Assembly (NCBI RefSeq): GCF_900099685.1
Contig: NZ_FNDW01000001.1
Span: 372,001-436,000 of the forward strand
Origin: Chryseobacterium taeanense
GTDB lineage: Bacteria; Bacteroidota; Bacteroidia; Flavobacteriales; Weeksellaceae
DNA: 64,000 nt
Direction of reading: 5' to 3'
Below are positions 22,364 through 31,591 of this stretch, one piece after another. How positions within the stretch are numbered: the stretch's first letter is position 1; the number at the start of each line of letters is the position of its first letter. The notes beneath the pieces are model-generated. The model saw only the letters and a list, made by a program, of their open reading frames with translations. It searched no databases and had not been told where the DNA came from. A program made the position numbers and the translations under genes.

Positions 22364-23284
22364 GTGAAAAAGAAAAATTTGATCTCTGTTGTAGGACCCA
22401 CCGGAATCGGTAAAACGAGACTCGCTATTGATTTGGCTAAACATTTCAATACAGAAATTATTTCCTGTGATTCGCGGCAGTTTTTTAAAGAAATGAAAAT
22501 CGGAACAGCTTCACCGTCAGAGGAAGAATTGGCAGAAGCACCTCATCATTTTATCGGAAACCTTTCGGTTGAAGAATATTATTCGATAGGGCAATACGAG
22601 GAAGATGCTTTAAAAAAACTCAATGAACTTTTTGAAAATCACGATACGGTCATTTTGGTTGGCGGAAGTATGATGTATGAAAAAGCCGTGATTGAGGGCT
22701 TAAATGATTTGCCGGAAGCTGATGAAGAAAACCAGAAAAAATTAAATGAAATTTTTGAAAATGAAGGGATTGAGAAGCTTCAGGAAATCTTAAATGAACT
22801 CGACCCTGAATATTTTGCGGTAGTAGATTTCCATAATCACAGAAGACTTTTAAGAGCGATTGATGTTATCTGGCAAACCAATAAAAAATATTCTGAACAA
22901 ATTGCGGTTTCACAAGATTCAAGAGATTTTAATACCATCCGAATCGGAATTGAAGCGCCAAGAGAAGAATTGTATGACCGAATCAACCGGAGAGTAGATA
23001 TGATGATGGAAAAAGGGTTGCTGGAAGAAGCAAAAATTTTAGAGAAATTTAAACATCTAACGGCTTTAAATACGGTTGGTTACACTGAACTATTCAAATA
23101 TTTTGATGGCGAATGGGATTTGGATTTTGCCGTTTCGGAAATTAAGAAAAACAGTCGGAGATACGCAAAACGCCAGTTGACCTGGTATCGGAAAGCGGAT
23201 GATATTCATTATTTGCCTTTGGGGTATTCGCAGGAGGATTTTGATGGGTTGATTGATTATATTAGTAAAGAAATTTTGAATTGA
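22364..23284 (+). CDS. miaA: tRNA dimethylallyltransferase
   Basis: 306 residues from GTG 22364. It prenylates A37 of tRNAs reading UNN codons. P-loop 'VVGPTGIGKTRLAIDLA' at residues 8-24, then 'IISCDSRQFFKEMKIGTA' and 'GGSMMYEKAVIEGL', and the C-terminal 'NSRRYAKRQLTWYRK'. The GTG start is set by the family N-terminus; no in-frame ATG lies between it and the P-loop. Monocistronic: inverted repeat upstream, MITE-like repeat and terminator downstream. Confidence 0.94.
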   Translation: MKKKNLISVVGPTGIGKTRLAIDLAKHFNTEIISCDSRQFFKEMKIGTASPSEEELAEAPHHFIGNLSVEEYYSIGQYEEDALKKLNELFENHDTVILVGGSMMYEKAVIEGLNDLPEADEENQKKLNEIFENEGIEKLQEILNELDPEYFAVVDFHNHRRLLRAIDVIWQTNKKYSEQIAVSQDSRDFNTIRIGIEAPREELYDRINRRVDMMMEKGLLEEAKILEKFKHLTALNTVGYTELFKYFDGEWDLDFAVSEIKKNSRRYAKRQLTWYRKADDIHYLPLGYSQEDFDGLIDYISKEILN

Positions 23285-23360
23285 TTTTTTTTTATTTTCC
23301 CACAGATTTCACAGATCTGCACAGATTTTTGGAAATATTGTGGTGTAAAGAATTGCTGAT

Positions 23361-23437
23361 TGTCATTCTGACGAAGGAAGAATCTCTACAAATAATTTAT
23401 AGATTCTTCACTCCACTTTGTTTCGTTCAGAATGACA
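23361..23437. repeat. MITE-like inverted repeat related to the GIY-YIG element ends
   Basis: Left arm 23361-23385 (tgtcattctgacgaagg...aatct), right arm 23401-23437 its complement with a 12-base insertion. Outer 'tgtcatt' and inner 'aatct' match the ends of the arms at 6951/7355. It has no ORF; it could be a non-autonomous relative. Confidence 0.6.
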
Positions 23438-23469
23438 GTAGAAGTGGTTAAAAAGTTTAGTTTAAACAA

Positions 23470-23498
23470 AAAAATGCGATCCCGAAAGATCGCATTTC
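23470..23498. terminator. Terminator of the efflux operon (also faces miaA)
   Basis: AAATGCGATC (23472-23481) pairs perfectly with GATCGCATTT (23488-23497); A-run upstream gives the U-tract for the minus-strand operon. Confidence 0.8.
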
Positions 23499-23520
23499 AT
23501 TAACAATATAATTAAATTTA

Positions 23521-24933
23521 CTACTTCCAACCGCCTCCTAACGCCCGGTACAAGTCTACAATACTGCTTAATCTCTGTCTTTTTACGGATGCCAAATTAA
23601 GTTCTGCCTGTAGAGAATTTCCCTGAGCGGTTATTACTTCTAAATAGTTTGCCATTCCGCCTTTGTAAAGCATTTCGGCACTTTTAATTCCATCTTTTAA
23701 GGTTGCAACTTGTTCACTTGCTTTCTGTTCCTGAACCTTTAGGCTTTCATTAGAAACCAAAGCGTCAGAAACTTCACCAACAGCATTCAAAACAGACTGT
23801 CGGAACGCCAGAACGTTTTTCTCTCTCTGAATTTTAGCAACATTAAGATCCGTTTTCAATTGTCTTTTCTGGAAAATTGGCTGAGTGATTCCTCCTAAAA
23901 CAGATCCGAACAATGAAGCCGGAATCTGGAACCAGTTATCAATTTTAAATGAATTTACACCGCCGTTAGCTGTAATTTTCAATGAAGGATACATATTTGC
24001 CTGAGCAATTCCCACTATTGAATTTGATTCCAATAAAACCAATTCCTGCTGACGAACATCCGGACGACGACTCACCATTGCTGCTGGAAGTCCTGCGGAA
24101 ATATCCTGTGGTAAAGAAGTTTCGGACATTTCAATCGTTCTGCTGATTTTTCCCGGATTTTCTCCGATCAAAATACTCAATGCATTTTCCTGGATCGCAA
24201 TATTTTGCTCCAGCTGGGTAATCAGAAGTTCTGTAGATTGCTTCTGAGCTGTTGCCTGTTGAACTCCCAAAGATGTTGTATCACCGCTTTTCCATAATTT
24301 TTCTGTCAAAGAAAGTGTGCTTGTGCTTAATTCTAAATTTGAATTTGCAATCTGCAATTGTTTATCAAGCATTAATAAATTATAATATCCCTGAGCAATC
24401 GCTGCAACAACCTGTGTCTGAATTGCTTTTGTAGCTTCATAAGTCTGCAGGTACTGCATTCTGGAAACTTCCTGCTGATTTTTGATTTTGCCCCAAATGT
24501 CGGCTTCCCAAGACAAATTGAATGCTGCATTATAATCTTCAACATAGCTTTTTCCTAAAAATAAGTTTAAGCTTTGACCGTTCATGCTGTTTTTCGAAGG
24601 CTTTGAAATCTGTGCAGCAACGCCAAAACCAACATCAGGATACTGAAGATATTTTGCCTGTTTTAGTTTTTCCTGTGAAGAAGCAACCTGCTTTAAGGCA
24701 ATTTGCAAATCGTAGTTGTTTTTAATTCCTTTTTCAATCAATGTTTGCAACATTGGATCGCTGAAAAACTGTCTCCATTCCAGGTTGGCAACGCTTGCAG
24801 TATCTGCTGTTGCTGTATATTTGAACGTTTCGGGCAGCTCAAGCTCAGGTTCCGTGTATGCCAGTTTGGACACACAGGAGACCGAAGCTAAAGCCAGTCC
24901 AAAAGTGATGATGATATTTTTTACTTTTTTCAT
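23521..24933 (-). CDS. TolC-family outer membrane efflux lipoprotein (RND channel)
   Basis: 470 residues. The signal peptide ends in A-S-V-S-C (Cys20), typical of OprM/NodT-type channels. Two OEP repeats are visible, with 'ANLEWRQFFSDPMLQTLIEKG' early and 'RRPDVRQQELVLLESNSIVG' at mid-length, then 'YKGGMANYLEVITAQGNSLQ' near the end. It forms the trimeric outer-membrane duct of the RND pump encoded just upstream. Last gene of the operon adaptor-pump-channel, followed by a terminator. Confidence 0.93.
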   Translation of the reverse strand: MKKVKNIIITFGLALASVSCVSKLAYTEPELELPETFKYTATADTASVANLEWRQFFSDPMLQTLIEKGIKNNYDLQIALKQVASSQEKLKQAKYLQYPDVGFGVAAQISKPSKNSMNGQSLNLFLGKSYVEDYNAAFNLSWEADIWGKIKNQQEVSRMQYLQTYEATKAIQTQVVAAIAQGYYNLLMLDKQLQIANSNLELSTSTLSLTEKLWKSGDTTSLGVQQATAQKQSTELLITQLEQNIAIQENALSILIGENPGKISRTIEMSETSLPQDISAGLPAAMVSRRPDVRQQELVLLESNSIVGIAQANMYPSLKITANGGVNSFKIDNWFQIPASLFGSVLGGITQPIFQKRQLKTDLNVAKIQREKNVLAFRQSVLNAVGEVSDALVSNESLKVQEQKASEQVATLKDGIKSAEMLYKGGMANYLEVITAQGNSLQAELNLASVKRQRLSSIVDLYRALGGGWK

Positions 24934-25060
24934 AAGTTTTTAATTTTAAATTGAATACAAAACTTTGAGAGTTATGGTTGCAAAGTGTCTTTACTATGAG
25001 AAAATGCTTTGCTTTTTATATGATATAGTTTGAATAGTTTGCTTCTCTATTTTTTGTTTG

Positions 25061-25152
25061 CCACAGATTTCACGGATTTTCACAGATGATTATTTCAAAT
25101 TTTAAACTTCAAATAATTTAAGTGTAAAGCCTTTTTGACTTTTGTGGTTAAA
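25061..25152. repeat. Degraded 'ccacagattt...cttttgtggtta' intergenic repeat
   Basis: ccacagatttcacggattttcacag at 25061-25085 and cctttttgacttttgtggtta at 25130-25150 are imperfectly complementary. The first half resembles 23301-23330 and the second half the right arm at 28549-28574. Located between two efflux genes. Confidence 0.4.
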
Positions 25153-25185
25153 TCAAATCTCTCAAAGTTTGTAATTCATTTTTTA

Positions 25186-28100
25186 TTAATGAGTAGTTGC
25201 TAAAAGTTCTGCCTCCAGTTTTTGTCTTTGAAGTCTTTTCTTTTTTCTGCTCGGCATTTTTTCATGTAAATACTGGAAGATCACAAACATAACCGGAATA
25301 ATAAAAATCCCGAATACAACTCCTGTCAACATTCCGCCAACGGTACTGAATCCGATGGAGTGATTTCCTTTCGCAGAAGCTCCTTGTGTAAATACAAGCG
25401 GTAACATTCCTACAATGAATGCGAATGATGTCATTAAGATCGGTCTTAAACGTAGTCTTGAAGCCTGAAGCGCAGATTCAAGTAATGATCTTCCTGCATT
25501 TCTTCTTTGTACGGCAAATTCTACAATCAGAATCGCGTTTTTCGCTAATAATCCGACGAGCATGATTAAACCAACCTGAACATAAATATTATTATCAATT
25601 CCAGCCAATCCCGTGAAGGCAAATACCCCAAAAATCCCTGTTGGAATAGTTAAAATAACCGCAAACGGAAGAATATAACTTTCATACTGAGCTGCCAACA
25701 AGAAGTACACAAACAAAATACTTAACATAAAGATAAACGCTGTCTGTCCGCTTGTTTTGATTTCTTCACGGGTAATCCCTGTCCATTCATAACCGAAACC
25801 TCTTGGTAATGATTTTTCTGCAACTTCTTCTACTGCTTTAATTGCATCTCCGGTACTGTAACCTGGTTTGGGTGTTCCATTAATTGTCACGGCGTTGAAC
25901 AGATTATTTCTGGTCACCGTTTCAGGTCCAAAACTCCTTTTTAAAGTCACTAATGTTTTCACAGGAACCATTTCGCCTGATTTATTTTTAACATAAATTC
26001 CTTCCAAAGAATTGGCATCTGTTCTGTAAGGAATATCTGCCTGAGCCATTACTCTGTAGTATTTTCCGAATCTGTTGAAATCTGAAACAAAACTACTTCC
26101 GTAATAAATCTGCATCGTCTGCATCAATTCTGTGATAGAAACTCCAAGCTGATTGGCTTTATCATTATCAACCTCAATCGTAAATTGTGGGTTTCCGGCT
26201 GCATACGTTGTGAAAGCAAATGCAATTTCCGGACGTTTCATCAATTCTCCGATGAAGGCTTGTGTTGTTGTTCCTAAATTTTCCAAAGAACCGTTGGTTT
26301 TATCCTGAAGCATAAATTCAAAACCGGAAACGTTACCAAATCCCTGAACCGTTGGGAAGTTGAAGAAGAATGCACTCGCATCTTTTACCTGGGAAACTTT
26401 TCCTGTTAATCCCGCTGCAATCTGATCCGGATCGGTTACTTCACCACGCTGATCGTGATCTTTTAATTTAATAAAACCGGCAGAGTAAGGAGAGGCGTTG
26501 GCGTTACTGATAAAATTCAGACCGTCTGCCACCCAAAGGTGATTTTTCGCTTTTTCACCGTTGATAATTTTATCAATTTGTTCAGTCGCTCTGTGCGTTC
26601 TATCCAATGAACTTCCCGGAGGTGTATTCACCGCATACAAAATAAATCCCTGGTCTTCCGTAGGAATAAATCCTGATGGTGCTTTTTTAATTAAGAAAAT
26701 ACTTGCAGCAGTAATTAATACCAGTCCTCCTACGGCTACCCATTTGTTTTTAATTAAAAACTTAAGGCTGTAAATGTATTTTTTAGTTAAATTATTAAAA
26801 CTGGTATTAAAGGCATTAAAGAATCTTGCTCCGAAACCTGTTTTTTTACCGTGTTCTCCGTGCTCACCCTGAGGGTCATTTAAGAACATGGCACATAAAG
26901 CAGGACTTAATGTTAATGCATTAACCGCAGAAATCATGATCGCAATGGCCAATGTAAAGGCAAACTGTCTGTAGAAAACTCCCGCAGGACCCTGCATAAA
27001 GCCAACCGGAATAAATACGGCACACATAACCAATGTAATGGAAATAATCGCTCCGGAAATTTCGCTCATTGAACTCATCGTAGCGTGTTCAACTGGCATT
27101 CCTGTACGTTCCATTTTGGAGTGAACGGCTTCCACCACAACGATAGCGTCATCCACCACAATACCGATGGCGAGCACCAAAGCGAACAAGGTTAACATAT
27201 TAATACTGAATCCAAATAACTGAAGGAAGAAGAATGTACCGATAATCGCTACCGGAACGGCAATCGCAGGAATTAAAGTTGATCTGAAATCCTGAAGGAA
27301 AATATATACGACGATAAATACCAGGATAAATGCAATGACCAACGTCTCAACAACCTGATGAATGGAAGCATCCAAAAAGTCTTTCGAGTTGTACATGATG
27401 ATCGGCTCAACACCTTTTGGAAGGGTTGTCTTAAACTGATCCACTTGCTTTTCAATTTCAGTTAAGATTTCGTTTGCATTAGATCCCGCCGTCTGCATAA
27501 TCGCAAAACCTGAAACCGGTTTTCCGTCAACTCTGTTGGCTGCAGTATAAGTATAGGAACCGAATTCTACTCTTGCCACGTCTTTCAGTCTCAGGAAAGA
27601 TCCATCGCTGTTGGCTTTGATAGCAATATTTTCATAGTCTTCGTTCTTATTTAATTTACCTTTATACTTTAAAATATATTCGTAAGTTTCCTTACTTCCC
27701 TGTCCCAAACGTCCGGGAGCAGCTTCCAGGTTGTGATCTCTTACAGCGTTCAAAACTTCCTGTGGAGAAAGGTTGTTGGCTGCTAATCTGTCCGGTTTCA
27801 GCCAGAGTCTCATGGAATAATCTCTCGTTCCGAAAACCTGCGCCTGAGCAACCCCCGGAATACGCTGTATCTGTGGAATGATGTTGATTTTTAGATAGTT
27901 TTGTAAGAAAAGTTCATCGTATTGTTTAGGATCATTACTGGTTAATCCCATAAACATAATCATACTGTTCTGTACTTTTTGCGTCGAAATTCCCGCCTGT
28001 ACAACTTCCTGTGGAAGCTGGCTCATCGCTTTCGATACACGGTTCTGAACGTTTACCGCGGCATTATCGGGATCAGATCCCTGCTTGAAAAATACGCTCA

Positions 28101-28368
28101 GCGTCATGGTACCGTCATTACTCGAGTTGGAAGTCATATAGGTCATGTTTTCCACTCCGTTTACTGCCTCTTCAATCGGGGTTGCTACCGAACGGGCGAC
28201 AACTTCCGCATTCGCTCCCGGATAGAAAGCCGTCACCTGAACGCTTGGCGGCGCAATATCCGGAAAGAGGGCGATGGGTAAATTAAAGAGCGACAAAGCA
28301 CCCAATAATAAAAGTATAATGGAAATAACCGTTGAAAGTACCGGTCTTTCTATAAATTGTTTTAACAT
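25186..28368 (-). CDS. RND efflux transporter, HAE-1 family (AcrB/MexB-like)
   Basis: 1060 residues, usual for HAE-1 pumps. It starts 'MLKQFIERPVLSTVISIILL' (TM1). The proton-relay Asp pair is in TM4 at 'LAIGIVVDDAIVVVEAVHS', and 'GFMQGPAGVFYRQFAFTLA' follows. Two large periplasmic loops and 12 predicted helices. The C-terminal half repeats the fold ('VGLIMLVGLLAKNAILIVEF'). It works as a trimer in the inner membrane, exporting hydrophobic compounds with the adaptor and TolC-type channel next to it. Substrates are unknown. Probably repressed by the TetR protein upstream. Confidence 0.95.
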   Translation of the reverse strand: MLKQFIERPVLSTVISIILLLLGALSLFNLPIALFPDIAPPSVQVTAFYPGANAEVVARSVATPIEEAVNGVENMTYMTSNSSNDGTMTLSVFFKQGSDPDNAAVNVQNRVSKAMSQLPQEVVQAGISTQKVQNSMIMFMGLTSNDPKQYDELFLQNYLKINIIPQIQRIPGVAQAQVFGTRDYSMRLWLKPDRLAANNLSPQEVLNAVRDHNLEAAPGRLGQGSKETYEYILKYKGKLNKNEDYENIAIKANSDGSFLRLKDVARVEFGSYTYTAANRVDGKPVSGFAIMQTAGSNANEILTEIEKQVDQFKTTLPKGVEPIIMYNSKDFLDASIHQVVETLVIAFILVFIVVYIFLQDFRSTLIPAIAVPVAIIGTFFFLQLFGFSINMLTLFALVLAIGIVVDDAIVVVEAVHSKMERTGMPVEHATMSSMSEISGAIISITLVMCAVFIPVGFMQGPAGVFYRQFAFTLAIAIMISAVNALTLSPALCAMFLNDPQGEHGEHGKKTGFGARFFNAFNTSFNNLTKKYIYSLKFLIKNKWVAVGGLVLITAASIFLIKKAPSGFIPTEDQGFILYAVNTPPGSSLDRTHRATEQIDKIINGEKAKNHLWVADGLNFISNANASPYSAGFIKLKDHDQRGEVTDPDQIAAGLTGKVSQVKDASAFFFNFPTVQGFGNVSGFEFMLQDKTNGSLENLGTTTQAFIGELMKRPEIAFAFTTYAAGNPQFTIEVDNDKANQLGVSITELMQTMQIYYGSSFVSDFNRFGKYYRVMAQADIPYRTDANSLEGIYVKNKSGEMVPVKTLVTLKRSFGPETVTRNNLFNAVTINGTPKPGYSTGDAIKAVEEVAEKSLPRGFGYEWTGITREEIKTSGQTAFIFMLSILFVYFLLAAQYESYILPFAVILTIPTGIFGVFAFTGLAGIDNNIYVQVGLIMLVGLLAKNAILIVEFAVQRRNAGRSLLESALQASRLRLRPILMTSFAFIVGMLPLVFTQGASAKGNHSIGFSTVGGMLTGVVFGIFIIPVMFVIFQYLHEKMPSRKKKRLQRQKLEAELLATTH

Positions 28369-28404
28369 AAGAAGTTTATTTTTTAATGTCGTTTAAACAA
28401 TGTT

Positions 28405-28574
28405 TTTTACCACAAAAGGAACAAAAGATTATATTTAATTTTTTAAGATTATTAAAGTTCACAAATGAAAATCAAAAGATTTTCTTAGACTTATGTGTTC
28501 TTATTATAATCAATGATTTAAACTTCATGTGACTAATGTGTTTAAAAAGCTTTTGTGACTTTTGTGGTTAAAAA
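28405..28574. repeat. 170-base inverted repeat ('accacaaaag..cttttgtggt' family)
   Basis: Arms 28405-28430 (ttttaccacaaaaggaacaa) and 28549-28574 (complement). It lies between the adaptor and pump genes inside the operon, so it is transcribed; a long RNA hairpin there could affect relative expression. Confidence 0.65.
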
Positions 28575-28585
28575 AGTTAAACAGT

Positions 28586-29746
28586 TTATAAAGGTCTTGC
28601 TTTAAGCAAACTATCAGAAGAAATAGCTTTTGGCTGAATAGCAACTCCGTCTTTCAATGCACCGATTCCTGTAAATACGATTTTATCTCCTACAGAAAGT
28701 CCTTCAGAAATAAAATAATAACTATCTGTTTTCCCTGAAATTTTCACAGGTTTTCCAGTTACTTTTTTATCTTTTCCGACTACATAAACGTAAGTTTTAT
28801 CCTGAATTTCATAAGTAGATTCTTGTGGAATAACCAAAGTTTTGTCAAATAGCTGAGGCATACGAACTCTACCTGTATTTCCGGTTCTCAATACTCCGTT
28901 GGCATTCGGGAATACTGCACGAACACTGATGGCTCCGGTAGTTTTATCAAATTGTCCGTCAACAATGCTCATTCTTCCTTTTTCAGGATATGTGCTGTTG
29001 TCTGCGATGACCAAATCTACCAAAGGCATATTTTTCAGTTTTTCATTTAAAGTGGCTCCCGGATATTTATTCTGGAAAGCAATGAAATCCAGTTCGCTTA
29101 AAGAAAAATACGCATAGATTTCGCTGATATCAGATAATAGAGTCAACGGATTGGGATCTGTTCTTGAGATCAGACTTCCTTTTTTATAAGGAATTCTTCC
29201 GATATAACCACTTACCGGTGCTGTAATGGTTGTAAATCCTACGTTGATTTTTGCATTTCCAACAGAAGCTCTTGCCTGTGAAGCGGCTGCTACTGCGGCT
29301 GCGTAATTTGCTTTTGCAGTTCTCAATTGTACATCTGAAACTACTTTTGCAGCAACCAGAGGTTCTAATCTGTCGACCTCAACTTTGGCTTTCTGAATGT
29401 TGGCGTTGGCAACCTGAAGATTAGCGCTTGCCATATTCATTTGCTCTCCGTAACTTCTTGAATCTATTTTGAATAAAGGCTGTCCCGCTCTTACATAAGC
29501 ACCTTCTTCTACATAAATTTTATCTAAATATCCATCAACCTGAGATCTGATCTCTACATTGTTTTTCCCTTCCAAAGCTGTCGGGAATTCCTGATAGACG
29601 GTAGCAGGAGAAGTGATTACAGTATATACCGGCAACGCTGGAGGAGGTGGAGCAGCATTTGCTCCTTCTGCTGCCTTCGTGCAGTTTTGTAAAAGGATAA
29701 TACTTGCCATAAGTACAATAATCCTAGTCTTTCCAAATATTTTCAT
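28586..29746 (-). CDS. RND periplasmic adaptor (membrane fusion protein), lipoprotein
   Basis: 386 residues. Lipobox L-L-Q-N-C at Cys22. Adaptor layout: barrel-sandwich half 'NNVEIRSQVDGYLDKIYVEE', a coiled-coil hairpin about 100-170 rich in Ala/Lys, second half 'FTTITAPVSGYIGRIPYKKG', then a beta-barrel and 'TGNTGRVRMPQLFDKTLVIP'. It bridges the RND pump and the outer-membrane channel. First gene of the operon; the upstream gap carries three copies of the palindrome found on the tetR promoter. Confidence 0.94.
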   Translation of the reverse strand: MKIFGKTRIIVLMASIILLQNCTKAAEGANAAPPPPALPVYTVITSPATVYQEFPTALEGKNNVEIRSQVDGYLDKIYVEEGAYVRAGQPLFKIDSRSYGEQMNMASANLQVANANIQKAKVEVDRLEPLVAAKVVSDVQLRTAKANYAAAVAAASQARASVGNAKINVGFTTITAPVSGYIGRIPYKKGSLISRTDPNPLTLLSDISEIYAYFSLSELDFIAFQNKYPGATLNEKLKNMPLVDLVIADNSTYPEKGRMSIVDGQFDKTTGAISVRAVFPNANGVLRTGNTGRVRMPQLFDKTLVIPQESTYEIQDKTYVYVVGKDKKVTGKPVKISGKTDSYYFISEGLSVGDKIVFTGIGALKDGVAIQPKAISSDSLLKARPL

Positions 29747-29820
29747 TTTGAGTTTAAATTTTTAATGTAGTGTTAATTTAAATAATATTGTTTTTTTAAT
29801 TTAAATTCCGTTATATTTCC

Positions 29821-29831
29821 TAACAGTGTTA
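29821..29831. promoter_or_regulatory. TetR operator copy 1
   Basis: TAACAGTGTTA, 5-1-5 palindrome, 75 bases upstream of the adaptor start. Flanks 'ttcc' and 'at' are shared with copies 2 and 3. Confidence 0.65.
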
Positions 29832-29936
29832 ATGACTGGTGAAAAAAAATAGAATTTTAATACTGGGTTTAGATAGTTGTTTCCATGATGCTAAATTTTA
29901 TTTAAGTGTGATGAAATTAATATGTGTTATATTTTC

Positions 29937-29947
29937 TAACAGTGTTA
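29937..29947. promoter_or_regulatory. TetR operator copy 2
   Basis: TAACAGTGTTA identical to copy 1; the preceding ttatatttt(c) also matches copy 1. Confidence 0.65.
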
Positions 29948-30019
29948 ATAATTAATGAATTTATTTCCTTTTAATATCGATCTTGTTTAATAAACAATTA
30001 AATCACTTGTTAATATTCC

Positions 30020-30030
30020 TAACGGTGTTA
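30020..30030. promoter_or_regulatory. TetR operator copy 3
   Basis: TAACGGTGTTA, one change from the other copies, extended by outer pairing of 'taatatt' and 'aatatt'. Lies about 20 bases from the tetR stop. Confidence 0.6.
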
Positions 30031-30050
30031 ATATTTAGTTCAAAAAAAAT

Positions 30051-30647
30051 TTATAAAGACTTAATGAAAGCAGAAACTGTTTCGTCTAAGGTCGTTTTGT
30101 TCATCGTAGAAGGAATGTCATCGTTACGCATCATCATAATTGAGATTAGACCATGTACCGCTGAAAATAAAGCGTGAGACATATGGCATGCATTTTCTAT
30201 TTTTGATCCGTTTTTCTTAATAATTTTATATGTAGATTCGTAAAGCATATCCTGAAACGAAGAAAATTCTTCTTTCATCATTCCCTTTCCGCTGCACTGC
30301 ATTCCCAATCCAAACATCAGTTGGTAATACTCTTTATTTTTAAATGCAAACTTCCAGTAAGCGTCTACGATAGCTTTCAGCTGATCTTCGGGTTCGTCGT
30401 ATGCATTTTGAGCTTTTAGCAGTTCAATGTGCAGACAATGAAATCCATTCAGTGAAATTTCATATAAAATAGCTTCTTTGTTTTCAAAGTGGTCATAGAC
30501 TACCGGCGCACTGTATTCAATGGCATCAGCAATTTTTCTCATGGAAAGTGATGCCCAGCCTTCGGTTTTAGCCAAAGAAAAAGCCGCATCCAGAATACTG
30601 GCACGTACGTTTTCTTTTTCTCTTTGACGGCGTTCATGTAAACCCAT
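30051..30647 (-). CDS. TetR family repressor of the efflux operon
   Basis: 198 residues from ATG 30647. A longer frame exists, but its extra codons read through the operator and promoter. N-terminal HTH: 'VRASILDAAFSLAKTEGWAS' then 'LSMRKIADAIEYSAPVVYDH' with recognition helix SAPVVYDHF. The C-terminal ligand domain looks like the TetR_C/WHG type and contains 'AHALFSAVHGLISIMM'. Autoregulation is suggested by an operator at +1 of its own promoter; the same operator three times before the adaptor gene suggests it represses the pump. Confidence 0.9.
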   Translation of the reverse strand: MGLHERRQREKENVRASILDAAFSLAKTEGWASLSMRKIADAIEYSAPVVYDHFENKEAILYEISLNGFHCLHIELLKAQNAYDEPEDQLKAIVDAYWKFAFKNKEYYQLMFGLGMQCSGKGMMKEEFSSFQDMLYESTYKIIKKNGSKIENACHMSHALFSAVHGLISIMMMRNDDIPSTMNKTTLDETVSAFIKSL

Positions 30648-30659
30648 GATTTTTGTTTC

Positions 30660-30704
30660 TAACAGTGTTAGCAAAACTACAAACTTTTGAACATAACTTC
30701 CAAA
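30660..30704 (-). promoter_or_regulatory. tetR promoter with overlapping operator (copy 4)
   Basis: TTTG (30701-30704) - 21 bases - TAGTTTTG (30672-30679), immediately followed by the palindrome TAACACTGTTA (30660-30670), which would sit on the transcription start 12 bases before the ATG. Confidence 0.7.
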
Positions 30705-30908
30705 CAAATTTTTGAATTTAACTTTTAATGAAAGGTTTTGGAAAGTCTTACAATTTTATTCGATGTCTTAATAATGGAAGCTGAAACTTATTATGAGAAG
30801 TTGATTTTTTAATTATTGTAAAAATTAATGAGGTTTATAGCCATGCTCAATTAATAACTTCCAACTTCCCGCATCCATTTTCCTTATTTATATAATGAAA
30901 GAAATCTT

Positions 30909-30916
30909 TATCTTTG
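30909..30916 (+). promoter_or_regulatory. -7 box of the thioredoxin-like gene
   Basis: TATCTTTG, exact match to TAnnTTTG, 18 bases before the ATG; no clear -33 element. Confidence 0.5.
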
Positions 30917-30934
30917 TGCCTAAATAAAAAGTTT

Positions 30935-31489
30935 ATGAATACTCCTTCAAATATGATAGAACTGGGTACAAAAGCACCTTTTTTTGAGTTGCCGAACCCT
31001 TCAAGAAGCAACGAAATTCAGTCATTAGATGACCTTAAAGGAGAGAAAGGAACGTTGGTAATCTTTATGTGCAACCATTGTCCGTTCGTTCTTCATGTGA
31101 TTGATAAATTAACCGAGTTGTATGAAGACTATAATGAAAGAGGAATCGAATTTATTGCCATCAATTCTAATGACGTAGAAAAATATCCTGCTGATTCACC
31201 GGAAAAAATGATCGAATTCCAGATTGAAAGAAAATTCGATTTTCCTTATTTATATGATGAAAGCCAAGCCATCGCAAAAGCTTATGACGCAGCCTGCACA
31301 CCAGATTTTTTCTTTTTTGATGAAAAATTGGATCTCATTTACAGAGGTCAGATGGATGATTCAAGACCGGGAAATCATAAGGATGTAACCGGGGAAGATT
31401 TAATTATTGCTTTTGAAAACCTTTTGGGTGGTGAGCCACAGGAGGAAATTCAAAGACCAAGCATGGGTTGCAATATTAAATGGAAGTAA
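30935..31489 (+). CDS. Thioredoxin-like (AhpC/TSA-type) protein
   Basis: 184 residues from ATG 30935. Thioredoxin fold: 'KGEKGTLVIFMCNHCPFVLH' with the CxxC motif C46-N-H-C49, then 'AINSNDVEKYPADSPEKM' and the cis-Pro region 'ACTPDFFFFD'. No signal peptide, so cytoplasmic. The CNHCPF motif is typical of a redoxin subfamily common in Bacteroidota and cyanobacteria; the electron partner is unknown. Ends with RPSMGCNIKWK, a conserved tail with a third Cys. Confidence 0.85.
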   Translation: MNTPSNMIELGTKAPFFELPNPSRSNEIQSLDDLKGEKGTLVIFMCNHCPFVLHVIDKLTELYEDYNERGIEFIAINSNDVEKYPADSPEKMIEFQIERKFDFPYLYDESQAIAKAYDAACTPDFFFFDEKLDLIYRGQMDDSRPGNHKDVTGEDLIIAFENLLGGEPQEEIQRPSMGCNIKWK

Positions 31490-31544
31490 TTTTTGATTGA
31501 TTGTTGCGGGCTGTCGATTGATTGTCTGCACTTAAGTTATATTA

Positions 31545-31577
31545 AAAGCTGTTCATTTTTTTGAACAGCTTTAATTT
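31545..31577. terminator. Bidirectional terminator
   Basis: AAAGCTGTTCA (31545-31555) pairs with TGAACAGCTTT (31562-31572), then 'aatttta'. Between convergent genes. Confidence 0.75.
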
Positions 31578-31591
31578 TAGCTATGATTTTA

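Noticed and set aside
27979..28281. 100-residue plus-strand ORF inside the RND pump gene
   Set aside because: Opposite-strand shadow of a strongly conserved gene; no family-like sequence.
30648..30707. Longer TetR start at 30707
   Set aside because: The extension reads through a consensus promoter and the operator palindrome.
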